DNA of 64,000 bases from Leptasterias polaris (GCA_037783415.1 JAZGTN010000054.1:2192501-2256500); one strand, 5' to 3'. Shown: positions 1-11,699, counted from the stretch's first letter. Notes: generated by a model not told the origin, from the sequence alone. Translations and numbers: made by a program.

Positions 1-413
1 GCGCTGAGATTAATTCTTTACTAAGAAACATGGTTGTACTGAGCAAACTGGTTGATTCTGAGCGTATTCTGAGACGAAAAAAATTCAAACCCCTCACAAC
101 GCGCTGAGATTAATTCTTTACTAAGAAACATGGGTGTACTGAACAAACTGGTTGATTCTGAGCGAATTCTGAGACGAAAAAAATTCAAACCCCTCAGAAT
201 GCACTGAAATTAATTCTTTACTAAGAAACATGGGTGTACTGAACAAACTGGTTGATTCTGAGCGTATTCTGAGACGAAAAAAATTCAAACCCCTCAGATT
301 GCGCAGAGATTAATTCTTTACTAAGAAACATGGGTGTACTGAACAAACTGGTTGATTCTGAGCGAATTCTGAGACGAAAAAAATTCAAACCCCTCAGAAT
401 GCGCTGAGATTAA

Positions 414-427
414 TTCTTTACTAAGAA
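414..427. repeat. Short inverted repeat in the monomer (representative copy)
   Basis: TTCTT at 414-418 and AAGAA at 423-427 form a perfect 5-bp dyad around a 4-base centre. It is present in nearly every monomer. It is lost in the three 83-bp monomers at 20001, 52113 and 54726. It is altered by ATATCT variants at 23521, 36021 and 58246. Whether a protein binds it is unknown. Confidence 0.7.
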
Positions 428-440
428 ACATGGGTGTACT

Positions 441-458
441 GAACAAACTGGTTGATTC
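441..458. repeat. Imperfect dyad in the monomer (representative copy)
   Basis: GAACAA at 441-446 can pair with TTGATTC at 452-458 with one bulged A, leaving a 5-base loop. Class A monomers change the left arm (A to G at monomer position 43), which weakens the pairing. It could fold in single-stranded DNA or a satellite transcript; this is inference. Confidence 0.4.
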
Positions 459-473
459 TGAGCGTATTCTGAG
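455..473 (+). repeat. Internal ATTCTGAG direct repeat, 11-bp spacing (representative copy)
   Basis: ATTCTGAG begins at 455 and again at 466, so the monomer holds a short internal duplication about one helical turn apart. Classes G and K break the first copy with T at position 60. Classes B, D, H and I change the base just before the second copy (65A) and create an EcoRI site. The spacing may reflect the origin of the monomer or a protein contact; the sequence does not decide. Confidence 0.75.
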
Positions 474-1800
474 ACGAAAAAAATTCAAACCCCTCAAAAC
501 GCGCTGAGATTAATTCTTTACTAAGAAACATGGTTGTACTGAACAAACTGGTTGATTCTGAGCGTATTCTGAGACGAAAAAAATTCAAACCCCTCAAAAC
601 GCGCTGAGATTAATTCTTTACTAAGAAACATGGTTGTACTGAACAAACTGGTTGATTCTGAGCGTATTCTGAGACGAAAAAAATTCAAACCCCTCAAAAC
701 GCGCTGAGATTAATTCTTTACTAAGAAACATGGGTGTACTGAACAAACTGGTTGATTCTGAGCGTATTCTGAGACGAAAAAAATTCAAACCCCTCAAAAC
801 GCGCTGAGATTAATTCTTTACTAAGAAACATGGGTGTACTGAACAAACTGGTTGATTCTGAGCGTATTCTGAGACGAAAAAAATTCAAACCCCTCAAAAC
901 GCGCTGAGATTAATTCTTTACTAAGAAACATGGGTGTACTGAACAAACTGGTTGATTCTGAGCGTATTCTGAGACGAAAAAAATTCAAACCCCTCAAAAT
1001 GCGCTGAGATTAATTCTTTACTAAGAAACAAGGGTGTACTGAACAAACTGGTTGATTCTTAGCGTATTCTGAGACGAAAAAAATTCAAACCCCTCAAAAC
1101 GCGCTGAGATTAATTCTTTACTAAGAAACATGGGTGTACTGAACAAACTGGTTGATTCTGAGCGAATTCTGAGACGAAAAAAATTCAAACCCCTCAAAAC
1201 GCGCTGAGATTAATTCTTTACTAAGAAACATGTGTGTACTGAACAAACTGGTTGATTCTGAGCGAATTCTGAGACGAAAAAAATTCAAACCCCTCAGAAT
1301 GCACTGAAATTAATTCTTTACTAAGAAACATGGGTGTACTGAACAAACTGGTTGATTCTGAGCGTATTCTGAGACGAAAAAAATTCAAACCCCTCAGAAT
1401 GCGCAGAGATTAATTCTTTACTAAGAAACATGGGTGTACTGAACAAACTGGTTGATTCTGAGCGTATTCTGAGACGAAAAAAATTCAAACCCCTCAAAAT
1501 GCGCTGAGATTAATTCTTTACTAAGAAACAATGGTGTACTGAACAAACTGGTTGATTCTTAGCGTATTCTGAGACGAAAAAAATTCAAACCCCTCAAAAC
1601 GCGCTGAGATTAATTCTTTACTAAGAAACATGGGTGTACTGAACAAACTGGTTGATTCTGAGCGAATTCTGAGACGAAAAAAATTCAAACCCCTCAGAAT
1701 GCGCTGAAATTAATTCTTTACTAAGAAACATGGGTGTACTGAACAAACTGGTTGATTCTGAGCGTATTCTGAGACGAAAAAAATTCAAATCCCTCAAAAC

Positions 1801-2900
1801 GCGCTGAGATTAATTCTTTACTAAGAAACATGGTTGTACTGAGCAAACTGGTTGATTCTGAGCGTATTCTGAGACGAAAAAAATTCAAACCCCTCACAAC
1901 GCGCTGAGATTAATTCTTTACTAAGAAACATGGGTGTACTGAACAAACTGGTTGATTCTGAGCGAATTCTGAGACGAAAAAAATTCAAACCCCTCAGAAT
2001 GCACTGAAATTAATTCTTTACTAAGAAACATGGGTGTACTGAACAAACTGGTTGATTCTGAGCGTATTCTGAGACGAAAAAAATTCAAACCCCTCAGATT
2101 GCGCAGAGATTAATTCTTTACTAAGAAACATGGGTGTACTGAACAAACTGGTTGATTCTGAGCGAATTCTGAGACGAAAAAAATTCAAACCCCTCAGAAT
2201 GCGCTGAGATTAATTCTTTACTAAGAAACATGGGTGTACTGAACAAACTGGTTGATTCTGAGCGTATTCTGAGACGAAAAAAATTCAAACCCCTCAAAAC
2301 GCGCTGAGATTAATTCTTTACTAAGAAACATGGTTGTACTGAACAAACTGGTTGATTCTGAGCGTATTCTGAGACGAAAAAAATTCAAACCCCTCAAAAC
2401 GCGCTGAGATTAATTCTTTACTAAGAAACATGGTTGTACTGAACAAACTGGTTGATTCTGAGCGTATTCTGAGACGAAAAAAATTCAAACCCCTCAAAAC
2501 GCGCTGAGATTAATTCTTTACTAAGAAACATGGGTGTACTGAACAAACTGGTTGATTCTGAGCGTATTCTGAGACGAAAAAAATTCAAACCCCTCAAAAC
2601 GCGCTGAGATTAATTCTTTACTAAGAAACATGGGTGTACTGAACAAACTGGTTGATTCTGAGCGTATTCTGAGACGAAAAAAATTCAAACCCCTCAAAAC
2701 GCGCTGAGATTAATTCTTTACTAAGAAACATGGGTGTACTGAACAAACTGGTTGATTCTGAGCGTATTCTGAGACGAAAAAAATTCAAACCCCTCAAAAT
2801 GCGCTGAGATTAATTCTTTACTAAGAAACAAGGGTGTACTGAACAAACTGGTTGATTCTTAGCGTATTCTGAGACGAAAAAAATTCAAACCCCTCAAAAC
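1801..2900 (+). repeat. Cassette A-to-G, copy 2
   Basis: Same 11-monomer order as copy 1, starting 1,800 bp later. I see no difference from copy 1 by eye. The next monomer (2901) carries GTAC instead of GAAC at positions 41-44. Confidence 0.92.
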
Positions 2901-4800
2901 GCGCTGAGATTAATTCTTTACTAAGAAACATGGGTGTACTGTACAAACTGGTTGATTCTGAGCGAATTCTGAGACGAAAAAAATTCAAACCCCTCAGAAT
3001 GCGCTGAAATTAATTCTTTACTAAGAAACATGGGTGTACTGAACAAACTGGTTGATTCTGAGCGTATTCTGAGACGAAAAAAATTCAAACCCCTCAAAAC
3101 GCGCTGAGATTAATTCTTTACTAAGAAACATGGGTGTACTGAACAAACTGGTTGATTCTGAGCGTATTCTGAGACGAAAAAAATTCAAACCCCTCACAAC
3201 GCGCTGAGATTAATTCTTTACTAAGAAACATGGGTGTACTGAACAAACTGGTTGATTCTGAGCGTATTCTGAGACGAAAAAAATTCAAACCCCTCAAAAT
3301 GCGCTGAGATTAATTCTTTACTAAGAAACAAGGGTGTACTGAACAAACTGGTTGATTCTTAGCGTATTCTGAGACGAAAAAAATTCAAACCCCTCAAAAC
3401 GCGCTGAGATTAATTCTTTACTAAGAAACATGGGTGTACTGAACAAACTGGTTGATTCTGAGCGAATTCTGAGACGAAAAAAATTCAAACCCCTCAGAAT
3501 GCGCTGAAATTAATTCTTTACTAAGAAACATGGGTGTACTGAACAAACTGGTTGATTCTGAGCGTATTCTGAGACGAAAAAAATTCAAACCTCTCAGAAT
3601 GCGCTGAGATTAATTCTTTACTAAGAAACATGGGTGTACTGAACAAACTGGTTGATTCTGAGCGTATTCTGAGACGAAAAAAATTCAAACCCCTCAAAAC
3701 GCGCTGAGATTAATTCTTTACTAAGAAACATGTGTGTACTGAACAAACTGGTTGATTCTGAGCGTATTCTGAGACGAAAAAAATTCAAACCCCTCAAAAG
3801 GCGCTGAGATTAATTCTTTACTAAGAAACAAGGGTGTACTGAACAAACTGGTTGATTCTTAGCGTATTCTGAGACGAAAAAAATTCAAACCCCTCAAAAC
3901 GCGCTGAGATTAATTCTTTACTAAGAAACATGGGTGTACTGAACAAACTGGTTGATTCTGAGCGTATTCTGAGACGAAAAAAATTCAAACCCCTCAGAAT
4001 GCACTGAAATTAATTCTTTACTAAGAAACAAGGGTGTACTGAACAAACTGGTTGATTCTTAGCGTATTCTGAGACGAAAAAAATTCAAACCCCTCAAAAC
4101 GCGCTGAGATTAATTCTTTACTAAGAAACATGGGTGTACTGAACAAACTGGTTGATTCTGAGCGAATTCTGAGACGAAAAAAATTCAAACCCCTCAAAAC
4201 GCGCTGAGATTAATTCTTTACTAAGAAACATGTGTGTACTGAACAAACTGGTTGATTCTGAGCGAATTCTGAGACGAAAAAAATTCAAACCCCTCAGAAT
4301 GCACTGAAATTAATTCTTTACTAAGAAACATGGGTGTACTGAACAAACTGGTTGATTCTGAGCGTATTCTGAGACGAAAAAAATTCAAACCCCTCAGAAT
4401 GCGCAGAGATTAATTCTTTACTAAGAAACATGGGTGTACTGAACAAACTGGTTGATTCTGAGCGTATTCTGAGACGAAAAAAATTCAAACCCCTCAAAAT
4501 GCGCTGAGATTAATTCTTTACTAAGAAACAATGGTGTACTGAACAAACTGGTTGATTCTTAGCGTATTCTGAGACGAAAAAAATTCAAACCCCTCAAAAC
4601 GCGCTGAGATTAATTCTTTACTAAGAAACATGGGTGTACTGAACAAACTGGTTGATTCTGAGCGAATTCTGAGACGAAAAAAATTCAAACCCCTCAGAAT
4701 GCGCTGAAATTAATTCTTTACTAAGAAACATGGGTGTACTGAACAAACTGGTTGATTCTGAGCGTATTCTGAGACGAAAAAAATTCAAATCCCTCAAAAC
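1801..4800 (+). repeat. HOR unit 2: 30 monomers (3.0 kb)
   Basis: It starts with the A-to-G cassette (1801-2900). It continues B O P E' G B O E J G E, then a C-start/G hybrid at 4001, then H I C' D' G* B O. Positions 1801-3900 correspond to 4801-6900. Private changes include GTAC for GAAC at 2941. This is the longest of the four complete units in the left zone. Confidence 0.93.
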
Positions 4801-5900
4801 GCGCTGAGATTAATTCTTTACTAAGAAACATGGTTGTACTGAGCAAACTGGTTGATTCTGAGCGTATTCTGAGACGAAAAAAATTCAAACCCCTCACAAC
4901 GCGCTGAGATTAATTCTTTACTAAGAAACATGGGTGTACTGAACAAACTGGTTGATTCTGAGCGAATTCTGAGACGAAAAAAATTCAAACCCCTCAGAAT
5001 GCACTGAAATTAATTCTTTACTAAGAAACATGGGTGTACTGAACAAACTGGTTGATTCTGAGCGTATTCTGAGACGAAAAAAATTCAAACCCCTCAGATT
5101 GCGCAGAGATTAATTCTTTACTAAGAAACATGGGTGTACTGAACAAACTGGTTGATTCTGAGCGAATTCTGAGACGAAAAAAATTCAAACCCCTCAGAAT
5201 GCGCTGAGATTAATTCTTTACTAAGAAACATGGGTGTACTGAACAAACTGGTTGATTCTGAGCGTATTCTGAGACGAAAAAAATTCAAACCCCTCAAAAC
5301 GCGCTGAGATTAATTCTTTACTAAGAAACATGGTTGTACTGAACAAACTGGTTGATTCTGAGCGTATTCTGAGACGAAAAAAATTCAAACCCCTCAAAAC
5401 GCGCTGAGATTAATTCTTTACTAAGAAACATGGTTGTACTGAACAAACTGGTTGATTCTGAGCGTATTCTGAGACGAAAAAAATTCAAACCCCTCAAAAC
5501 GCGCTGAGATTAATTCTTTACTAAGAAACATGGGTGTACTGAACAAACTGGTTGATTCTGAGCGTATTCTGAGACGAAAAAAATTCAAACCCCTCAAAAC
5601 GCGCTGAGATTAATTCTTTACTAAGAAACATGGGTGTACTGAACAAACTGGTTGATTCTGAGCGTATTCTGAGACGAAAAAAATTCAAACCCCTCAAAAC
5701 GCGCTGAGATTAATTCTTTACTAAGAAACATGGGTGTACTGAACAAACTGGTTGATTCTGAGCGTATTCTGAGACGAAAAAAATTCAAACCCCTCAAAAT
5801 GCGCTGAGATTAATTCTTTACTAAGAAACAAGGGTGTACTGAACAAACTGGTTGATTCTTAGCGTATTCTGAGACGAAAAAAATTCAAACCCCTCAAAAC
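4801..5900 (+). repeat. Cassette A-to-G, copy 3
   Basis: Same order of 11 monomer classes, opening HOR unit 3, 3,000 bp after copy 2. It is followed by B and O, as in copy 2. Confidence 0.92.
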
Positions 5901-7400
5901 GCGCTGAGATTAATTCTTTACTAAGAAACATGGGTGTACTGAACAAACTGGTTGATTCTGAGCGAATTCTGAGACGAAAAAAATTCAAACCCCTCAGAAT
6001 GCGCTGAAATTAATTCTTTACTAAGAAACATGGGTGTACTGAACAAACTGGTTGATTCTGAGCGTATTCTGAGACGAAAAAAATTCAAACCCCTCAAAAC
6101 GCGCTGAGATTAATTCTTTACTAAGAAACATGGGTGTACTGAACAAACTGGTTGATTCTGAGCGTATTCTGAGACGAAAAAAATTCAAACCCCTCACAAC
6201 GCGCTGAGATTAATTCTTTACTAAGAAACATGGGTGTACTGAACAAACTGGTTGATTCTGAGCGTATTCTGAGACGAAAAAAATTCAAACCCCTCAAAAT
6301 GCGCTGAGATTAATTCTTTACTAAGAAACAAGGGTGTACTGAACAAACTGGTTGATTCTTAGCGTATTCTGAGACGAAAAAAATTCAAACCCCTCAAAAC
6401 GCGCTGAGATTAATTCTTTACTAAGAAACATGGGTGTACTGAACAAACTGGTTGATTCTGAGCGAATTCTGAGACGAAAAAAATTCAAACCCCTCAGAAT
6501 GCGCTGAAATTAATTCTTTACTAAGAAACATGGGTGTACTGAACAAACTGGTTGATTCTGAGCGTATTCTGAGACGAAAAAAATTCAAACCTCTCAGAAT
6601 GCGCTGAGATTAATTCTTTACTAAGAAACATGGGTGTACTGAACAAACTGGTTGATTCTGAGCGTATTCTGAGACGAAAAAAATTCAAACCCCTCAAAAC
6701 GCGCTGAGATTAATTCTTTACTAAGAAACATGTGTGTACTGAACAAACTGGTTGATTCTGAGCGTATTCTGAGACGAAAAAAATTCAAACCCCTCAAAAG
6801 GCGCTGAGATTAATTCTTTACTAAGAAACAAGGGTGTACTGAACAAACTGGTTGATTCTTAGCGTATTCTGAGACGAAAAAAATTCAAACCCCTCAAAAC
6901 GCGCTGAGATTAATTCTTTACTAAGAAACATGGGTGTACTGAACAAACTGGTTGATTCTGAGCGAATTCTGAGACGAAAAAAATTCAAACCCCTCAAAAT
7001 GCGCTGAAATTAATTCTTTACTAAGAAACATGGGTGTACTGAACAAACTGGTTGATTCTGAGCGTATTCTGAGACGAAAAAAATTCAAACCCCTCAGAAT
7101 GCGCTGAGATTAATTCTTTACTAAGAAACATGGGTGTACTGAACAAACTGGTTGATTCTGAGCGTATTCTGAGACGAAAAAAATTCAAACCCCTCAAAAC
7201 GCGCTGAGATTAATTCTTTACTAAGAAACATGGGTGTACTGAACAAACTGGTTGATTCTGAGCGTATTCTGAGACGAAAAAAATTCAAACCCCTCAAAAC
7301 GCGCTGAGATTAATTCTTTACTAAGAAACATGGGTGTACTGAACAAACTGGTTGATTCTGAGCGTATTCTGAGACGAAAAAAATTCAAACCCCTCAAAAC
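4801..7400 (+). repeat. HOR unit 3: 26 monomers (2.6 kb)
   Basis: It starts with the cassette (4801-5900). It then runs parallel to unit 2 up to 6900, including the rare CTCTC ending at 6591-6595 (also at 3591-3595). After 6901 it diverges: a 65A monomer ending AAAAT, an O ending AGAAT, then three E monomers before the next A at 7401. Confidence 0.93.
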
Positions 7401-8500
7401 GCGCTGAGATTAATTCTTTACTAAGAAACATGGTTGTACTGAGCAAACTGGTTGATTCTGAGCGTATTCTGAGACGAAAAAAATTCAAACCCCTCACAAC
7501 GCGCTGAGATTAATTCTTTACTAAGAAACATGGGTGTACTGAACAAACTGGTTGATTCTGAGCGAATTCTGAGACGAAAAAAATTCAAACCCCTCAGAAT
7601 GCACTGAAATTAATTCTTTACTAAGAAACATGGGTGTACTGAACAAACTGGTTGATTCTGAGCGTATTCTGAGACGAAAAAAATTCAAACCCCTCAGATT
7701 GCGCAGAGATTAATTCTTTACTAAGAAACATGGGTGTACTGAACAAACTGGTTGATTCTGAGCGAATTCTGAGACGAAAAAAATTCAAACCCCTCAGAAT
7801 GCGCTGAGATTAATTCTTTACTAAGAAACATGGGTGTACTGAACAAACTGGTTGATTCTGAGCGTATTCTGAGACGAAAAAAATTCAAACCCCTCAAAAC
7901 GCGCTGAGATTAATTCTTTACTAAGAAACATGGTTGTACTGAACAAACTGGTTGATTCTGAGCGTATTCTGAGACGAAAAAAATTCAAACCCCTCAAAAC
8001 GCGCTGAGATTAATTCTTTACTAAGAAACATGGTTGTACTGAACAAACTGGTTGATTCTGAGCGTATTCTGAGACGAAAAAAATTCAAACCCCTCAAAAC
8101 GCGCTGAGATTAATTCTTTACTAAGAAACATGGGTGTACTGAACAAACTGGTTGATTCTGAGCGTATTCTGAGACGAAAAAAATTCAAACCCCTCAAAAC
8201 GCGCTGAGATTAATTCTTTACTAAGAAACATGGGTGTACTGAACAAACTGGTTGATTCTGAGCGTATTCTGAGACGAAAAAAATTCAAACCCCTCAAAAC
8301 GCGCTGAGATTAATTCTTTACTAAGAAACATGGGTGTACTGAACAAACTGGTTGATTCTGAGCGTATTCTGAGACGAAAAAAATTCAAACCCCTCAAAAT
8401 GCGCTGAGATTAATTCTTTACTAAGAAACAAGGGTGTACTGAACAAACTGGTTGATTCTTAGCGTATTCTGAGACGAAAAAAATTCAAACCCCTCAAAAC
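7401..8500 (+). repeat. Cassette A-to-G, copy 4
   Basis: Same order, opening HOR unit 4. It is followed by E instead of the B-O seen after copies 2 and 3, so the tail changed while the cassette was kept. Confidence 0.92.
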
Positions 8501-9700
8501 GCGCTGAGATTAATTCTTTACTAAGAAACATGGGTGTACTGAACAAACTGGTTGATTCTGAGCGTATTCTGAGACGAAAAAAATTCAAACCCCTCAAAAC
8601 GCGCTGAGATTAATTCTTTACTAAGAAACATGGGTGTACTGAACAAACTGGTTGATTCTGAGCGTATTCTGAGACGAAAAAAATTCAAACCCCTCACAAC
8701 GCGCTGAGATTAATTCTTTACTAAGAAACATGGGTGTACTGAACAAACTGGTTGATTCTGAGCGTATTCTGAGACGAAAAAAATTCAAACCCCTCAAAAT
8801 GCGCTGAGATTAATTCTTTACTAAGAAACAAGGGTGTACTGAACAAACTGGTTGATTCTGAGCGTATTCTGAGACGAAAAAAATTCAAACCCCTCAAAAC
8901 GCGCTGAGATTAATTCTTTACTAAGAAACATGGGTGTACTGAACAAACTGGTTGATTCTGAGCGAATTCTGAGACGAAAAAAATTCAAACCCCTCAAAAT
9001 GCGCTGAAATTAATTCTTTACTAAGAAACATGGGTGTACTGAACAAACTGGTTGATTCTGAGCGTATTCTGAGACGAAAAAAATTCAAACCCCTCAGAAT
9101 GCGCTGAGATTAATTCTTTACTAAGAAACATGGGTGTACTGAACAAACTGGTTGATTCTGAGCGTATTCTGAGACGAAAAAAATTCAAACCCCTCAAAAC
9201 GCGCTGAGATTAATTCTTTACTAAGAAACATGTGTGTACTGAACAAACTGGTTGATTCTGAGCGTATTCTGAGACGAAAAAAATTCAAACCCCTCAAAAG
9301 GCGCTGAGATTAATTCTTTACTAAGAAACAAGGGTGTACTGAACAAACTGGTTGATTCTTAGCGTATTCTGAGACGAAAAAAATTCAAACCCCTCAAAAC
9401 GCGCTGAGATTAATTCTTTACTAAGAAACATGGGTGTACTGAACAAACTGGTTGATTCTGAGCGTATTCTGAGACGAAAAAAATTCAAACCCCTCAAAAC
9501 GCGCTGAGATTAATTCTTTACTAAGAAACATGGGTGTACTGAACAAACTGGTTGATTCTGAGCGAATTCTGAGACGAAAAAAATTCAAACCCCTCAGAAT
9601 GCGCTGAAATTAATTCTTTACTAAGAAACATGGGTGTACTGAACAAACTGGTTGATTCTGAGCGTATTCTGAGACGAAAAAAATTCAAACCCCTCAAAAC
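7401..9700 (+). repeat. HOR unit 4: 23 monomers (2.3 kb)
   Basis: It opens with the cassette (7401-8500), then E P E', a G-like monomer at 8801 with 31A but normal 60G, a 65A monomer ending AAAAT, O, E, J (AAAAG), G, E, B and O. Compared with unit 3 it lacks a few monomers and carries a recombinant G-type monomer. Confidence 0.9.
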
Positions 9701-10799
9701 GCGCTGAGATTAATTCTTTACTAAGAAACATGGTTGTACTGAGCAAACTGGTTGATTCTGAGCGTATTCTGAGACGAAAAAAATTCAAACCCCTCACAAC
9801 GCGCTGAGATTAATTCTTTACTAAGAAACATGGGTGTACTGAACAAACTGGTTGATTCTGAGCGAATTCTGAGACGAAAAAAATTCAAACCCCTCAGAAT
9901 GCACTGAAATTAATTCTTTACTAAGAAACATGGGTGTACTGAACAAACTGGTTGATTCTGAGCGTATTCTGAGACGAAAAAAATTCAAACCCCTCAGATT
10001 GCGCAGAGATTAATTCTTTACTAAGAAACATGGGTGTACTGAACAAACTGGTTGATTCTGAGCGAATTCTGAGACGAAAAAAATTCAAACCCCTCAGAAT
10101 GCGCTGAGATTAATTCTTTACTAAGAAACATGGGTGTACTGAACAAACTGGTTGATTCTGAGCGTATTCTGAGACGAAAAAAATTCAAACCCCTCAAAAC
10201 GCGCTGAGATTAATTCTTTACTAAGAAACATGGTTGTACTGAACAAACTGGTTGATTCTGAGCGTATTCTGAGACGAAAAAAATTCAAACCCCTCAAAAC
10301 GCGCTGAGATTAATTCTTTACTAAGAAACATGGTTGTACTGAACAAACTGGTTGATTCTGAGCGTATTCTGAGACGAAAAAAATTCAAACCCCTCAAAAC
10401 GCGCTGAGATTAATTCTTTACTAAGAAACATGGGTGTACTGAACAAACTGGTTGATTCTGAGCGTATTCTGAGACGAAAAAAATTCAAACCCCTCAAAAC
10501 GCGCTGAGATTAATTCTTTACTAAGAAACATGGGTGTACTGAACAAACTGGTTGATTCTGAGCGTATTCTGAGACGAAAAAAATTCAAACCCCTCAAAAC
10601 GCGTGAGATTAATTCTTTACTAAGAAACATGGGTGTACTGAACAAACTGGTTGATTCTGAGCGTATTCTGAGACGAAAAAAATTCAAACCCCTCAAAATG
10701 CGCTGAGATTAATTCTTTACTAAGAAACAAGGGTGTACTGAACAAACTGGTTGATTCTTAGCGTATTCTGAGACGAAAAAAATTCAAACCCCTCAAAAC
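9701..10799 (+). repeat. Cassette A-to-G, copy 5 (1-bp deletion)
   Basis: Same 11-class order, but the tenth monomer (10601) begins GCGTGAGAT, having lost one C, so the cassette is 1,099 bp. The deletion shifts array phase by one base until 17200. Confidence 0.92.
10601..10699 (+). repeat. 99-bp monomer (1-bp deletion)
   Basis: The monomer starts GCGTGAGATT, one C shorter than the usual GCGCTGAGATT. It is otherwise class E'. The single-base loss is private to this copy. Confidence 0.95.
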
Positions 10800-11699
10800 G
10801 CGCTGAGATTAATTCTTTACTAAGAAACATGGGTGTACTGAACAAACTGGTTGATTCTGAGCGTATTCTGAGACGAAAAAAATTCAAACCCCTCAAAACG
10901 CGCTGAGATTAATTCTTTACTAAGAAACATGGGTGTACTGAACAAACTGGTTGATTCTGAGCGTATTCTGAGACGAAAAAAATTCAAACCCCTCACAACG
11001 CGCTGAGATTAATTCTTTACTAAGAAACATGGGTGTACTGAACAAACTGGTTGATTCTGAGCGTATTCTGAGACGAAAAAAATTCAAACCCCTCAAAATG
11101 CGCTGAGATTAATTCTTTACTAAGAAACAAGGGTGTACTGAACAAACTGGTTGATTTTTAGCGTATTCTGAGACGAAAAAAATTCAAACCCCTCAAAACG
11201 CGCTGAGATTAATTCTTTACTAAGAAACATGGGTGTACTGAACAAACTGGTTGATTCTGAGCGAATTCTGAGACGAAAAAAATTCAAACCCCTCAGAATG
11301 CGCTGAAATTAATTCTTTACTAAGAAACATGGGTGTACTGAACAAACTGGTTGATTCTGAGCGTATTCTGAGACGAAAAAAATTCAAACCCCTCAGAATG
11401 CGCTGAGATTAATTCTTTACTAAGAAACATGGGTGTACTGAACAAACTGGTTGATTCTGAGCGTATTCTGAGACGAAAAAAATTCAAACCCCTCAAAACG
11501 CGCTGAGATTAATTCTTTACTAAGAAACATGTGTGTACTGAACAAACTGGTTGATTCTGAGCGTATTCTGAGACGAAAAAAATTCAAACCCCTCAAAAGG
11601 CGCTGAGATTAATTCTTTACTAAGAAACAAGGGTGTACTGAACAAACTGGTTGATTCTTAGCGTATTCTGAGACGAAAAAAATTCAAACCCCTCAAAAC

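Larger units (their letters stand above)
401..500 (+). repeat. Reference monomer (plain class E)
   Basis: This plain monomer is used as the position reference. It has 38 G+C in 100 bases. Landmarks: GCGCTGAGAT at 1-10; a 5-bp inverted repeat TTCTT/AAGAA at 14-18 and 23-27; an imperfect dyad at 41-58; two ATTCTGAG words 11 bp apart at 55-62 and 66-73; a seven-A tract at 77-83; CCCC at 90-93. The word CTGAG occurs three times (4-8, 58-62, 69-73). CpG dinucleotides lie at 2/3, 63/64, 75/76 and across the junction with the next monomer. The start point is arbitrary because the array is circularly permutable. Confidence 0.95.
1..1100 (+). repeat. Cassette A-B-C-D-E-F-F-E-E-E'-G, copy 1
   Basis: The window begins exactly on class A of this 11-monomer cassette, the most conserved multi-monomer module in the window (11 full copies). 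All diagnostic sites agree with the consensus order. Confidence 0.93.
1..1800 (+). repeat. HOR unit 1: 18 monomers (1.8 kb)
   Basis: Order: A B C D E F F E E E' G H I C' D' G* B O, with G* at 1501 starting ATGG at positions 31-34. The first 11 monomers match 1801-2900 and the last seven match 4101-4800. They share two rare variants, the ATGG monomer (1501, 4501) and T at position 90 of the last monomer (1790, 4790). The unit therefore looks like the next 30-monomer unit with 12 internal monomers missing. Confidence 0.93.
9701..11699 (+). repeat. HOR unit 5: 20 monomers
   Basis: The cassette (9701-10799) is followed by E P E' G B O E J G. The G at 11100 has TTTTTAG in place of TTCTTAG around position 58. 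The tail resembles those of units 2 and 3. The next cassette-like segment at 11700 has no A monomer. Confidence 0.88.

Noticed and set aside
417..426. Intron branch-point-like TACTAAG
   Set aside because: Single motif without splice sites or coding flanks; it is part of the TTCTT/AAGAA dyad region of the repeat.
450..460. RNA polymerase III B box or tRNA-derived origin (GGTTGATTCT in each monomer)
   Set aside because: It resembles GGTTCGANTCC with one base missing, but no convincing A box lies at the right distance upstream and there is no tRNA fold. Chance similarity is more likely.
401..500. CENP-B box
   Set aside because: The minus strand has TTCGTCTCA, which fits the first part of the core (TTCG, four bases, A), but the required CGGG is replaced by ATAC. 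Five of nine core bases is too weak to call.
485..500. Telomere-type repeat (AAACCCC in each monomer)
   Set aside because: It occurs once per 100 bp and is never in tandem, so it is not a telomeric tract.
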